Of a DNA stretch of 24,089 nucleotides, positions 1 through 8,071 are shown piece after piece (position 1 is the first letter of the stretch; every line of letters starts with the position of its first letter). The DNA is taken from positions 1-24,089 of the forward strand of contig JBGTGB010000095.1 in assembly GCA_041746975.1 (NCBI GenBank), in the 5' to 3' direction. Both the position numbers and the translations under genes were made by a program. A model generated the notes under the pieces. That model was not told the origin of the DNA, made no database searches, and saw nothing but the letters and a program-made list of their open reading frames with translations. The DNA comes from Haliea sp041746975. Lineage in GTDB: Bacteria > Pseudomonadota > Gammaproteobacteria > Pseudomonadales > Halieaceae.

Positions 1-68
1 CTCTGCGGGCTGCAGCTGGCACAGCGTGATGTGACATCAACATAGTGGCCAATTCAACCGATTTATCT

Positions 69-521
69 ATGATTCGCGAGTACAGGCAAGCAGATGTTGG
101 TCGAATTGTAGAGATTTGGCTATCTGCCTCTATTGACGCCCATAATTTCATCGAAGCTGTGTTTTGGGAATCAAAGGTCAATGACATGCGTGATGTATAC
201 ATCCCTGCATCGGAGACATTCATATTGGAATCCGAGGGGAGCGTGGCCGGATTCTATAGCCTACATGGAGACAAACTGGCAGCACTCTTCGTGGCCCCAA
301 AATTACAGGGCAAGAGAATGGGAACTGCTTTGCTTGCTGACGCCAAGAAGAGGCGGACGAGCCTGCAGCTCACTGTTTACAAAGAGAACGTTCCAAGCGT
401 CAAGTTCTATGAAAAGGAGGGATTCATTTCCATTGATGAGCAAGTTGACGAGCACACAGGTCATCTTGAGCTCATCATGGAGTACCGTTTAGCGGATGGA
501 TATTCGATGGAAGTCTGGTAG
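69..521 (+). CDS. GNAT-family N-acetyltransferase, YiaC-like
   Basis: Transfers an acetyl group from acetyl-CoA to an amine or protein lysine; the substrate cannot be read from sequence. The protein opens MIREYRQADV, followed by an IVEIWL segment and a D-A-H-x-F-I stretch. The acetyl-CoA motif A region reads LFVAPKLQGKRMGTALL (the usual V-xxx-Q/R-x-x-G-x-G/A pattern), and the end has VYKENVPSVKFYEKEGF, the typical GNAT motif B. Order and spacing match my memory of E. coli YiaC, about 146 residues. I chose ATG at 69 because the family begins at MIRE. An in-frame GTG at 45 would add eight residues (158 aa). Base composition is clearly more AT-rich than the genes to the right, so it may be acquired. 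No partner gene is visible: it sits alone at the left edge. Family call secure, substrate unknown. Confidence 0.85.
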   Translation: MIREYRQADVGRIVEIWLSASIDAHNFIEAVFWESKVNDMRDVYIPASETFILESEGSVAGFYSLHGDKLAALFVAPKLQGKRMGTALLADAKKRRTSLQLTVYKENVPSVKFYEKEGFISIDEQVDEHTGHLELIMEYRLADGYSMEVW

Positions 522-590
522 AATTCCGGCCCAGCGGCGGTGGTGTCTTAGCGGTTTTTCTGCTTCCTCTAATGGACCATTTAGGCTGGA

Positions 591-618
591 TCTACTCCAT
601 ACCACACCTCATTATAAT
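591..618 (+). promoter_or_regulatory. Candidate sigma-70 promoter of the hybrid kinase operon
   Basis: A perfect TATAAT lies at 613-618, with a weak -35 (TCTACT, 591-596) 16 bases upstream. Transcription would start near 625, giving a leader of about 65 bases before the kinase ATG at 690. The rest of the 522-689 spacer is AT-rich and I see no other gene in it. Only the -10 is a good match. Confidence 0.4.
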
Positions 619-689
619 TCAGTGGAAGTCCGCACCAGAGCTCGCCTTATTACAGCCTAACCAATCATTCCGGCCGACAGGAGTCAGGT

Positions 690-3600
690 ATGGAGGATAA
701 TACTCAACGGTACGTAGAAACTGCGGCCCTGTTCGATATAGTCTCCGACCCGGTGTGGATCTGCGACCCCGAAAGTCTGACTATCGAGGGGCTCAATCGT
801 GCTGCCGCGTCGATTCTGGGTATCGATCGCGCGAAGCCGCTGAAACTTTCCCTTACCGATCTGGTGCTGGAGGGGGACATTACCGGCTTGAGTCGTGGTG
901 CGCTTGGCTCGCCGCCAGCATCCGCTGAGCCAGAGCGTACCTGGTTGCTAAGATGCATTAGTGGGGATGTGCTCAATGTACGCATCCGCTATCAATTGTA
1001 CGAGCCAGGTCCCGCGGCAATGCTGGTGATCGCGATGACCATAGACGAGCCTGCGCTCCAAACCCTGGGGGATCGGGCGCTCCATGTTCACCAGGGTGTC
1101 GTTTTGAACTCGCGGGAGCTGCGCCTCCTTCTGGAGGAGCAGGCGGGTTACATGAGGGCAGCACAGCGACTGCTGAGGCTCGGCATATGGAAAATGGACC
1201 TGACAACTCGGCAGCTGACCTGGCTCGACAATGTGCACCTGATCTACGGCCTGGAGCCCTTTTTCGACGTGCGCGACGTCGATGGCTATGTCCAACTGGT
1301 GCATCCTGAAGACCGGGAAACCATGGTGAGCACTCTGGAGTCCTGGCTGCTGCAGCCGGAAGGCCACTTCGAATTCCAACACCGTATCCTGCGTCAGGAT
1401 GGCGGTACTACCCACGTCAAAGGGCTTGCCGAGCTGGCTGAGATCGATGGGATGCGCCAGCTTACCGGCGTCGTGCAGGATGTGACGGATCAGGAAATCA
1501 CCGCCGCCGCCCTCTCTCGGAGCCAGAGCCTGTCGCGGATCGCCGGCAGGGCCGCCAGCCTGGGCGGCTGGCGCGTTGACCCGAAAGAGGGGATTACGGA
1601 GTGGTCGGAGGAGACTGCAGCCATTCACGAGGTGGAGGGTGTTTCGCGGCGGTACACCGTTGACGAGGGCATAGGCTTCTATGCCCCGGAATACAGGGAC
1701 GTCATCGCCAGGGTGTTCGCGCGCTGCGCCGAAGATGGCACGCCTTTCGACGAGATCCTTCAGATCATTACCGCGAAGGGTAACCGGCGCTGGGTACGTT
1801 CGATCGGGGAGGCGGAGAGAGGCCCGGAGGGAGAAGTCATAGCGGTGCAGGGCGCCTTTCAGGACATAACCGAGCAGATCAGTGCGCGCCAGGCCTATGA
1901 GGAGCTGACCCAGCGCCTTCGGCTCACCCTGGAGAATATGCACGACCCATTTATGCTGCTGGACCGAGAGCTGCGTTTCGTGTTCCTCAACTCCGCCGCG
2001 GAGGATGCTCTTGGGCAACCCAGGGAGTTACTGCTAGGCAACGCCATTGATCCAGTCTTTCCGTTCGAGGATACCGTGGTGTTCCAGGAACACTATCGAC
2101 AGGCCCTGAAACAGCAAGAGAGCGTACATTTCTCACGACACTTTCGGCCATTGAATACCTTTTTCCGGGTCGACGCCCACCCCGTACCCGAGGGTCTGGC
2201 GGTCTACTTCCGGGATATCACCGAGGAGCAGGCGCGAACCGAACAGTTGCGCCTGCTGGAAGCCGCCGTGTCTCAGCAGAGCGATATGCTGATGATCACC
2301 GAAGCGGTGCCCATCGACGGACCCGAGGGGCCAAGGATAGTCTATGTCAATGATGCGTTTACGCGCCGAAGCGGATACAGCCGTGATGAAGTCATCGGGG
2401 CTACGCCGCGGCTCCTGCAGGGACCCCGGACGGATCGCGCAGCGCTTGACCGGATCAAGGCGGCGCTGCGTGCGCAAGTGCCTGTCCGGGAGGAGGTAGT
2501 TAACTATACCAAACAGGGGGATCCCTACTGGTTGGAAATCGATATCGTTCCGTTGACTGACGAGGCCGGCGAGCCCACACATTTTGTGGCTGTGGAGCGC
2601 GATGTCACGGAGCGCCGGTTAATGGAGGAGGCCACCCGCCTCAGCAATGAGCGCTTTCATCTGGTGGCCCGGGCTACCAACGATGTCATCTGGGACTGGG
2701 ATCTTGAGGTGGGGCTTGTGTGGTGGAACGACAGCATGGAGACCGTGTTCGGCCATGATAGAGCGCAGCTTGAACCGGGCCGGGATTCCTGGAGCAACCG
2801 CATTCACCCGGACGATCGCGAGGCCGTGTTGGCCCGTATCCATGCGGTGATTGACGGCGATGGCCACACCTGGACCGACGAATACCGATTTCTGCATGCG
2901 GATGGAAGCCACCGTACGGTGGTCGATCGCGGTTTTCTCTTGCGAGACAGCGACGGTCGGACGCATCGGATGCTAGGTAGTATGCAGGACATCACTGAGC
3001 AGCGGCGGACAATGGAGGAATTGCGCCAGGCGCAGAAACTGGAGGTAGTTGGGCAGCTTACCGGTGGGGTGGCGCATGATTTCAACAACCTGCTGACGGT
3101 GATTATGGGTAACGCGGAGCTATTGGTGGAGGAATTGGCTGGCAACCCCCGTGCGCGCGTATTGGCTGAGATGACGTCAAACGCCGCATCCCGCGGAGCC
3201 GAGCTTACCAGTCGGCTGCTAGCCTTCGCCCGTCGCCAGCCCCTCCAACCCCGAGTGCTCAACCTCAACCGGCTGCTGCCGGCAATGGAAAACCTGCTGC
3301 GCCGCACACTGCCCGAGAGTATTGAGATCGAACTGGTCCAGGCCGGTGGCCTGTGGAGCACCGAAGTGGACCCAGGGCAACTGGAATCGGCAATTCTCAA
3401 TCTGGCGCTGAACGCCCGCGACGCCATGCCTGGCGGCGGTAAGCTGACTATAGAGACCGGCAATGCCATGCTGGACGACAGTTATGCTGAGCAGCACCAT
3501 GATGTCAGGGCTGGCCAATACATGCTACTGTCCCTTTCCGACACTGGGGTGGGGATGTCGGACGGTGTGGCCCGGCAGGCCTTCGAGCCATTTTTTACCA

Positions 3601-4163
3601 CCAAAAAGGCAGGTATGGGCAGTGGTCTTGGCTTGAGCATGGTGTACGGCTTCGTCAAGCAGTCCGGCGGACATATCAAGCTCTATACCGAGCTCGGAGA
3701 GGGCACCACCATCAGACTCTATTTCCCCCGCTCCCAGGCGCGGGCGGAAACATCGATAAGCAGGCAGCTTTCGACCCCGGTCAACGGCGGGCGTGAACAC
3801 ATCCTGGTCGTAGAGGACGATGTTCTGGTGCGTGAACATGTCGTCACCCTGTTACAGGGCCTGGGCTATCGGGTGACCAGCGCAGAATCGGGGCAGCAGG
3901 CGCTGGCTGTCATCGCCGAGAACGCGGACATCGATCTTCTGTTTACAGATGTTGTCATGCCCGGCGGCATCAATGGCCGCCAGCTTGCGGACCGGGCCAG
4001 CACCCTGCGTCCGGAACTCAAAATACTGTTTACCTCCGGCTACACCGAAAACGCCATTGTCCACCATGGCCGACTGGACCCGGGTGTGCAGCTGCTCAGC
4101 AAACCCTATCGTCGGCAGGAACTGGCCACCAAGGTGCGCAAGGTGCTGGCTGATTCCGAATGA
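690..4163 (+). CDS. Hybrid sensor histidine kinase with six PAS domains and C-terminal receiver
   Basis: Cytoplasmic-looking 1157-residue hybrid kinase; no membrane segment is visible. Domains in order: weak PAS 8-120; PAS_3-type 160-270 and 285-395; PAS 405-515; LOV-like PAS 525-645; PAS_3-type 650-772; HisKA with phosphoacceptor His796 in GGVAHDFNN; HATPase with N-box around N904/N908, DTGVG at 951-955, EPFFTT at 966-971 and GSGLGL at 977-982; receiver 1037-1155 with E1042/D1043/D1044, phospho-Asp1087 (TDVVMPGG), T1115 and K1138. All residues needed for autophosphorylation and intramolecular relay are present. The start is supported by an AGGAG-type site (ACAGGAGTCAGGT) just before the ATG. 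A receiver-only gene follows after 85 bases and could take the phosphate onward through an unlinked phosphotransfer protein. In the LOV-like PAS, the position of the photoactive Cys is Pro573. The signal is unknown; multiple PAS domains suggest redox, ligand or light-independent cues. Confidence 0.93.
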   Translation: MEDNTQRYVETAALFDIVSDPVWICDPESLTIEGLNRAAASILGIDRAKPLKLSLTDLVLEGDITGLSRGALGSPPASAEPERTWLLRCISGDVLNVRIRYQLYEPGPAAMLVIAMTIDEPALQTLGDRALHVHQGVVLNSRELRLLLEEQAGYMRAAQRLLRLGIWKMDLTTRQLTWLDNVHLIYGLEPFFDVRDVDGYVQLVHPEDRETMVSTLESWLLQPEGHFEFQHRILRQDGGTTHVKGLAELAEIDGMRQLTGVVQDVTDQEITAAALSRSQSLSRIAGRAASLGGWRVDPKEGITEWSEETAAIHEVEGVSRRYTVDEGIGFYAPEYRDVIARVFARCAEDGTPFDEILQIITAKGNRRWVRSIGEAERGPEGEVIAVQGAFQDITEQISARQAYEELTQRLRLTLENMHDPFMLLDRELRFVFLNSAAEDALGQPRELLLGNAIDPVFPFEDTVVFQEHYRQALKQQESVHFSRHFRPLNTFFRVDAHPVPEGLAVYFRDITEEQARTEQLRLLEAAVSQQSDMLMITEAVPIDGPEGPRIVYVNDAFTRRSGYSRDEVIGATPRLLQGPRTDRAALDRIKAALRAQVPVREEVVNYTKQGDPYWLEIDIVPLTDEAGEPTHFVAVERDVTERRLMEEATRLSNERFHLVARATNDVIWDWDLEVGLVWWNDSMETVFGHDRAQLEPGRDSWSNRIHPDDREAVLARIHAVIDGDGHTWTDEYRFLHADGSHRTVVDRGFLLRDSDGRTHRMLGSMQDITEQRRTMEELRQAQKLEVVGQLTGGVAHDFNNLLTVIMGNAELLVEELAGNPRARVLAEMTSNAASRGAELTSRLLAFARRQPLQPRVLNLNRLLPAMENLLRRTLPESIEIELVQAGGLWSTEVDPGQLESAILNLALNARDAMPGGGKLTIETGNAMLDDSYAEQHHDVRAGQYMLLSLSDTGVGMSDGVARQAFEPFFTTKKAGMGSGLGLSMVYGFVKQSGGHIKLYTELGEGTTIRLYFPRSQARAETSISRQLSTPVNGGREHILVVEDDVLVREHVVTLLQGLGYRVTSAESGQQALAVIAENADIDLLFTDVVMPGGINGRQLADRASTLRPELKILFTSGYTENAIVHHGRLDPGVQLLSKPYRRQELATKVRKVLADSE

Positions 4164-4210
4164 GACTGCTTACATCCGGCTATAGTGAAAATGCCGTTGC
4201 TGGCTGCTAA
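4160..4210 (+). pseudogene. Receiver-domain remnant (16 codons) after the hybrid kinase
   Basis: Overlapping the kinase stop codon (ATGA), another frame reads MRLLTSGYSENAVAGC then TAA. The segment LLTSGYSENAVA closely resembles LFTSGYTENAIV in the receiver domain of the kinase just upstream (residues 1113-1124, bases about 4026-4061). The DNA also aligns well (CTGYTTACMTCCGGCTA core). This is best read as a leftover of a second receiver domain or of a recombination between receiver sequences, not a functional peptide. It could be chance, but the match covers a hallmark receiver motif. Confidence 0.5.
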
Positions 4211-4248
4211 AGATACAGCCAATATATAGCCAGGAGGAAGGAAGGTAC

Positions 4249-4647
4249 ATGCACGAATACGGAACGGTTCGACGGCTACTGGTCCTGGACGACGATAAGG
4301 CCATCACCGCGACCATTTGCACCATCGCGGAATCGATTGACTTTGAAGCCCGTGCTGCCCAGCAGGCAGCAGTGTTTTTCGAGATCATGGAGCAATGGCA
4401 GCCAAGCCATGTGATGGTGGACCTGGTAATGCCGGACCGGGACGGGGTGGAGGTAGTGGTGGAACTGGCGGAGCGCGAATTTGCAGGCCAGCTGATTCTC
4501 ATCAGCGGGCTGGGCGGCCGGTCCCTGGAAGTGGCGGGCCGGATGGCATCGGAATACGGCCTCCGCTTCGCCGGTGTGCTGTCGAAACCTTTCAAGCCGT
4601 CCCAACTCCGTGACCTGCTGACCCGCAATCCCGATACACTAACCTGA
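4249..4647 (+). CDS. Stand-alone receiver-domain response regulator
   Basis: A 132-residue protein made of a single receiver domain. The acidic pocket is D14/D15/D16 (VLDDDK), the phospho-acceptor is D59 (VDLVMPDRDG), the conserved Ser lies in LILISGLGG, and the Lys is in VLSKPFKP. There is no output domain: the protein ends a few residues after the last helix. A strong ribosome site (AGGAGGAAGGAAGG) precedes the ATG. It sits 85 bases after the hybrid kinase and upstream of the c-di-GMP protein. The simplest reading is a CheY-like relay or an adaptor that acts by protein contact. Alternatives are a phosphate sink for the hybrid kinase, or a regulator of the neighbouring EAL enzyme. The receiver assignment is certain; partners are inferred from position. 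Confidence 0.9.
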   Translation: MHEYGTVRRLLVLDDDKAITATICTIAESIDFEARAAQQAAVFFEIMEQWQPSHVMVDLVMPDRDGVEVVVELAEREFAGQLILISGLGGRSLEVAGRMASEYGLRFAGVLSKPFKPSQLRDLLTRNPDTLT

Positions 4648-4875
4648 GATTTTCCCCAGTTAAGCGCCCGGCAGCGTGATATTGCTTTTCGGCGCGAAAC
4701 CATTAACCTGCAGGCTAGCGCGAGATGATGTCGCGTGTCGGGGAGTGGTGCACGTGAGTCTCATAAAAAGCCATCGGTGCGGGATAGCGCTCAGTATTGC
4801 CGGGGGCCTCTGCGAGCAAGCTTACGCGACCGCCGTGACTCTCTGGAGCGGAACCGAAACAACCGAAGGCAAGCC

Positions 4876-7800
4876 GTGAAAATTGCACAGCTGACGATGC
4901 TCAGCATCCTCAGCTGCCTGCTCGGGTTGGTGCTACTGGCCACATACGGCCTTTTCAGTTTCGATGAAATCCAGCGCGAGCAACAGGAAGCTAGTGCGAT
5001 GCTGGCCCTGCAGCACCGGATCAACGTTTTTTCCACCGCCAGTGACAGCATGCTGCTATACCCGCCGGACCTCGAGCTCTGGGGTGCCTATGTCGCCGAA
5101 TCCCAGGCGATAGAACAGGCCTTGCTGGACTTGGGCGCAACGTATCCCGCTACGCACGAGGTGGTGAACAATATCCGGAGAATACGGGAACTCCTGCAAC
5201 CTCTGGCCACAGCGGAAATCGGCAGCGCGCCCCACGATGGGCTCGGTCCCCTGGCCCTCACGGAACGGAGCAGGTTGATGCTGAATCAGGTGGCCATGGA
5301 GGGAGTTGCCATGGACGCTGCCCTCGGTGATGCACTGGGTGCCCACAGCAGCGACACTGCCGCGACGATCCGCAGGGTTGTACTCCAGTTCAGTGCCGCT
5401 GGGGTGCTTTTTGGCGCTTTCTGTGTCATTGCCTTCCTCCTCATTCACCGCCGCGTCACCCGGCCAGTGCTGGCACTAACCCACACCATCCACCGGCTCC
5501 AGTCAGGGGATCACAGCGTGCGGGCGCCGGTCCATGGAGACGACGAACTGAGTCAGCTGTCGCACTCGTTCAACCGCCTGGTGGACCAGGTCGAAAGCAG
5601 GGAGCGCGACTTGCTGAAAGTGAAGGACCGTTACGAGCGCGCGGAATCGGTGGCCAACCTGGGCAGCTGGGAGGTTGACTACGCCACGGGAGTGCTGCAC
5701 TGGAGCCCGGGGGTCTTCCATATTTTTGCTTTGCCGGAGGAAGGGTTTGGCGCCTCGGAACAGGCCTTCTTTGAGCGCATTCACCCCGATGACCGCGACT
5801 GGTTTGCGCGCCGTCGCGCCGCATGGATGGAAGGCCACGACACTAATTTTGATGAAGAACATCGAATTGTGCGACCCGATGGAAGCGTGCGCTGGGTGCG
5901 GGAGATAGCCCGGATATATTACCGTCAGGACGGCACGCCAGACTACTCCACCGGCATCGTTCAGGATATTACCGACCGCAAGGAGCGGGAGCAGGAATTG
6001 GGGTTGCTGTCCGCGAGGCTGCAGAGCGTGCTTGAAGGCATAACCGAGGGCATGCTGGTTATTGATCATCAGCGGCGCCTGCAGTTCAGCAATACCACTG
6101 CGGCGACCCTGGTGGACGAGGATCGCAAGGCTTTGCAACAGGACCCGGTGAGGGCCTTAACACGGCATCTCGGGGATGGGGCTGGAGAGCTGCTGCGCCA
6201 GGCTAAGGCGGAGAATAAGGCGGCAGCGGGCGAATTTTTTCACCCGGGCACCGGGCTCTGGCTGGAGGTGAGAGTCTTTCCCGGGGAAGCGGAGCTCACC
6301 CTGTTTATCCGTGATGTTAGCGAGACTCATCGCGCAGCCGAGGAGGTGGGGAGGACCCTGGAAGTGCGCAAGGCGCTGATCAATGCCATTCCCGCGCACA
6401 TTGCCCTCATTGACGGCCAAGGCGTGATCCAGGATATCAATGAGCAGTGGCGCCAGTTCGCCCGCGACAACGGTTTTTCCGGTGAGGATTTAGGACTCGG
6501 GGCAGATTATCTGCAAGTCTGCGATGCGGCGGGGGGGGACGGTGCCGAGGGTTCTGCTGAAATGGCCCATGGATTGAGAGAGCTTCTTGATGGCAAGCAG
6601 GAGTTTTTTGCCATGGAGTACCCCTGCCACAGTCCCGAACGGGAGCGGTGGTTTCGGGTCATGGCGAGTCGATTGGTTGCGGACCAACAGCGACAGGCAG
6701 AGCCGGGAGCCGTGGTGTTGCATGTCGATATAACGGAGCGCAAGCTGGCCGAACGGGACCTGGAAAAGCTGGCGTTCCATGATTCCCTCACCGGGCTGCT
6801 CACCCGCAACGGTTTCGAGCGCGAACTGGACAGAGTACTTGCGTCCGGCTGGCAGCCGGAGGCCATGGTGGTTCTCCTGGATATCGTCGGCCAGCGTGAT
6901 ATCAACGAAGCCTTTGGCTATGCCATCGGCGACAAGGTGCTAATTGAAGTCAGTCGCCGGCTAGCGGCGCTGGAGGGAGCGATCGTCTGCCGACTGGGGG
7001 GAGACGAATTCGGGTTGTTTGTGCTCACAGGCGACGGTGTCACCAAAGAGGACCGCCGAAGCAGTCTTCACCTGCTATTCAAGCCCAAGATGGAGATCGG
7101 GGAGTACTCAGTGCAGGTGACAGCCCGTTGTGGCTGCACAGTTCTCGGCGGAGAACAGCGGTCCGTTGATAGCCTGTTGGCAGAGGCTGAACTGGCTCTG
7201 TTCCGGTCCCCCGTGTCGGATGACTTTACTGACATGGCCTGGTCCTGGTATTCATCCCGGTTTGAAGCCCAACTGCGGATACGGGAAGATCTCATTGAGG
7301 AACTGCGGCGGGCCACGGCAGACGGTGCGTTCGAGCTTCATTTTCAGCCCAAGGTCCGTTTGCGCGATGGCAAGCTGATTGGTGCCGAGGCCCTGATTCG
7401 CTGGCCGCATCCACGGTTGGGGCTTCAATCCCCGGGCGTTTTCATTCCGCTGGCGGAACAGAGCCAGTTGATTGGCGAGTTGGGAGCATGGGTGCTGCAC
7501 GAGGCCTGCCGGCACCTGCGGGACTGGCAGCGCCAGGGGTTGGACATCGTCCGCATTGCGGTGAACGTCTCTTTGCAGCAGTTCCTCGTCGGCGATATTG
7601 TTGCCACCGTGCGCTCTGCGCTTGAAGAAAACGAGCTAAGTCCATCGGCGCTCTCCCTGGAGATCACGGAAAGCGTATTCGGGGGCGAGTCTGATGTTCT
7701 TCACCAAAAACTGGTGCAGTTGCATGAGATGGGGGTAAGGCTGTCTCTCGACGATTTTGGCACCGGCTACTCATCCCTTCTATATCTGCAGCGCTATCCG

Positions 7801-8070
7801 TTCGATGAAATCAAGATTGATCAGTCGTTCGTGAAAGGCCTGCTGAGTGATGGTTACTGCCGTCAGGTGGTGCAGACGGTGCTGGATCTCGCCGTGGTGC
7901 TGGACGCTGAGGTGGTGGCGGAGGGCATCGAAAGTAGGGACATTGGCGAAGCCTTGCAAGCGCTGGGTTGCGTGATAGGACAAGGCTATTACTATAGTAT
8001 GCCTCTACAATCTGAAGACTTTCGCTGGCTGTTGGAACAAGGCGGAACGCTTCCCGCTACTACATCCTGA
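4876..8070 (+). CDS. Membrane PAS-GGDEF-EAL c-di-GMP protein
   Basis: Inner-membrane c-di-GMP enzyme of about 1064 residues (numbering from GTG 4876). Order: TM1 5-28; extracytoplasmic sensor about 30-168; TM2 169-191; HAMP 192-245; three PAS domains about 256-370, 378-493 and 500-628; GGDEF 630-790; EAL 800-1055. The GGDEF site reads LGGDEF (708-712). The upstream signature is altered, LDIVGQRDINEAFGY instead of LDxDxFKxINDxxGH, so cyclase activity is doubtful. The EAL site looks complete: EALIRW (838-843), NVSLQQF, LEITES, LDDFGTGYSS, IKIDQSF, VAEGIES and GQGYYYS. I therefore expect mainly phosphodiesterase activity. An upstream in-frame GTG at 4735 would add 47 Arg-rich residues before TM1. 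GTG 4876 is preferred because it puts the membrane segment at the N terminus, but its ribosome site is weak. A 228-base gap (4648-4875) separates it from the receiver gene; I see no other gene there. Confidence 0.88.
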   Translation: MKIAQLTMLSILSCLLGLVLLATYGLFSFDEIQREQQEASAMLALQHRINVFSTASDSMLLYPPDLELWGAYVAESQAIEQALLDLGATYPATHEVVNNIRRIRELLQPLATAEIGSAPHDGLGPLALTERSRLMLNQVAMEGVAMDAALGDALGAHSSDTAATIRRVVLQFSAAGVLFGAFCVIAFLLIHRRVTRPVLALTHTIHRLQSGDHSVRAPVHGDDELSQLSHSFNRLVDQVESRERDLLKVKDRYERAESVANLGSWEVDYATGVLHWSPGVFHIFALPEEGFGASEQAFFERIHPDDRDWFARRRAAWMEGHDTNFDEEHRIVRPDGSVRWVREIARIYYRQDGTPDYSTGIVQDITDRKEREQELGLLSARLQSVLEGITEGMLVIDHQRRLQFSNTTAATLVDEDRKALQQDPVRALTRHLGDGAGELLRQAKAENKAAAGEFFHPGTGLWLEVRVFPGEAELTLFIRDVSETHRAAEEVGRTLEVRKALINAIPAHIALIDGQGVIQDINEQWRQFARDNGFSGEDLGLGADYLQVCDAAGGDGAEGSAEMAHGLRELLDGKQEFFAMEYPCHSPERERWFRVMASRLVADQQRQAEPGAVVLHVDITERKLAERDLEKLAFHDSLTGLLTRNGFERELDRVLASGWQPEAMVVLLDIVGQRDINEAFGYAIGDKVLIEVSRRLAALEGAIVCRLGGDEFGLFVLTGDGVTKEDRRSSLHLLFKPKMEIGEYSVQVTARCGCTVLGGEQRSVDSLLAEAELALFRSPVSDDFTDMAWSWYSSRFEAQLRIREDLIEELRRATADGAFELHFQPKVRLRDGKLIGAEALIRWPHPRLGLQSPGVFIPLAEQSQLIGELGAWVLHEACRHLRDWQRQGLDIVRIAVNVSLQQFLVGDIVATVRSALEENELSPSALSLEITESVFGGESDVLHQKLVQLHEMGVRLSLDDFGTGYSSLLYLQRYPFDEIKIDQSFVKGLLSDGYCRQVVQTVLDLAVVLDAEVVAEGIESRDIGEALQALGCVIGQGYYYSMPLQSEDFRWLLEQGGTLPATTS

Positions 8071-8071
8071 C

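Noticed and set aside
655..661. GCCTAAC, a possible integron attC end
   Set aside because: No partner GTTRRRY box with a suitable hairpin follows within 150 bases, and the motif lies far after the GNAT gene. Taken as chance.
948..2018. 356-codon open frame on the minus strand
   Set aside because: It is opposite the PAS domains of the hybrid kinase, which are well supported. A shadow frame.
4735..4875. 47-residue N-terminal extension of the GGDEF-EAL protein from GTG 4735
   Set aside because: The extension is Arg-rich with no family feature, and the membrane helix begins right after GTG 4876. It is kept only as an alternative start.
6994..7014. Active diguanylate cyclase based on the GGDEF motif alone
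   Set aside because: The motif is present, but the metal/guanine loop upstream is altered, so cyclase activity was not claimed.
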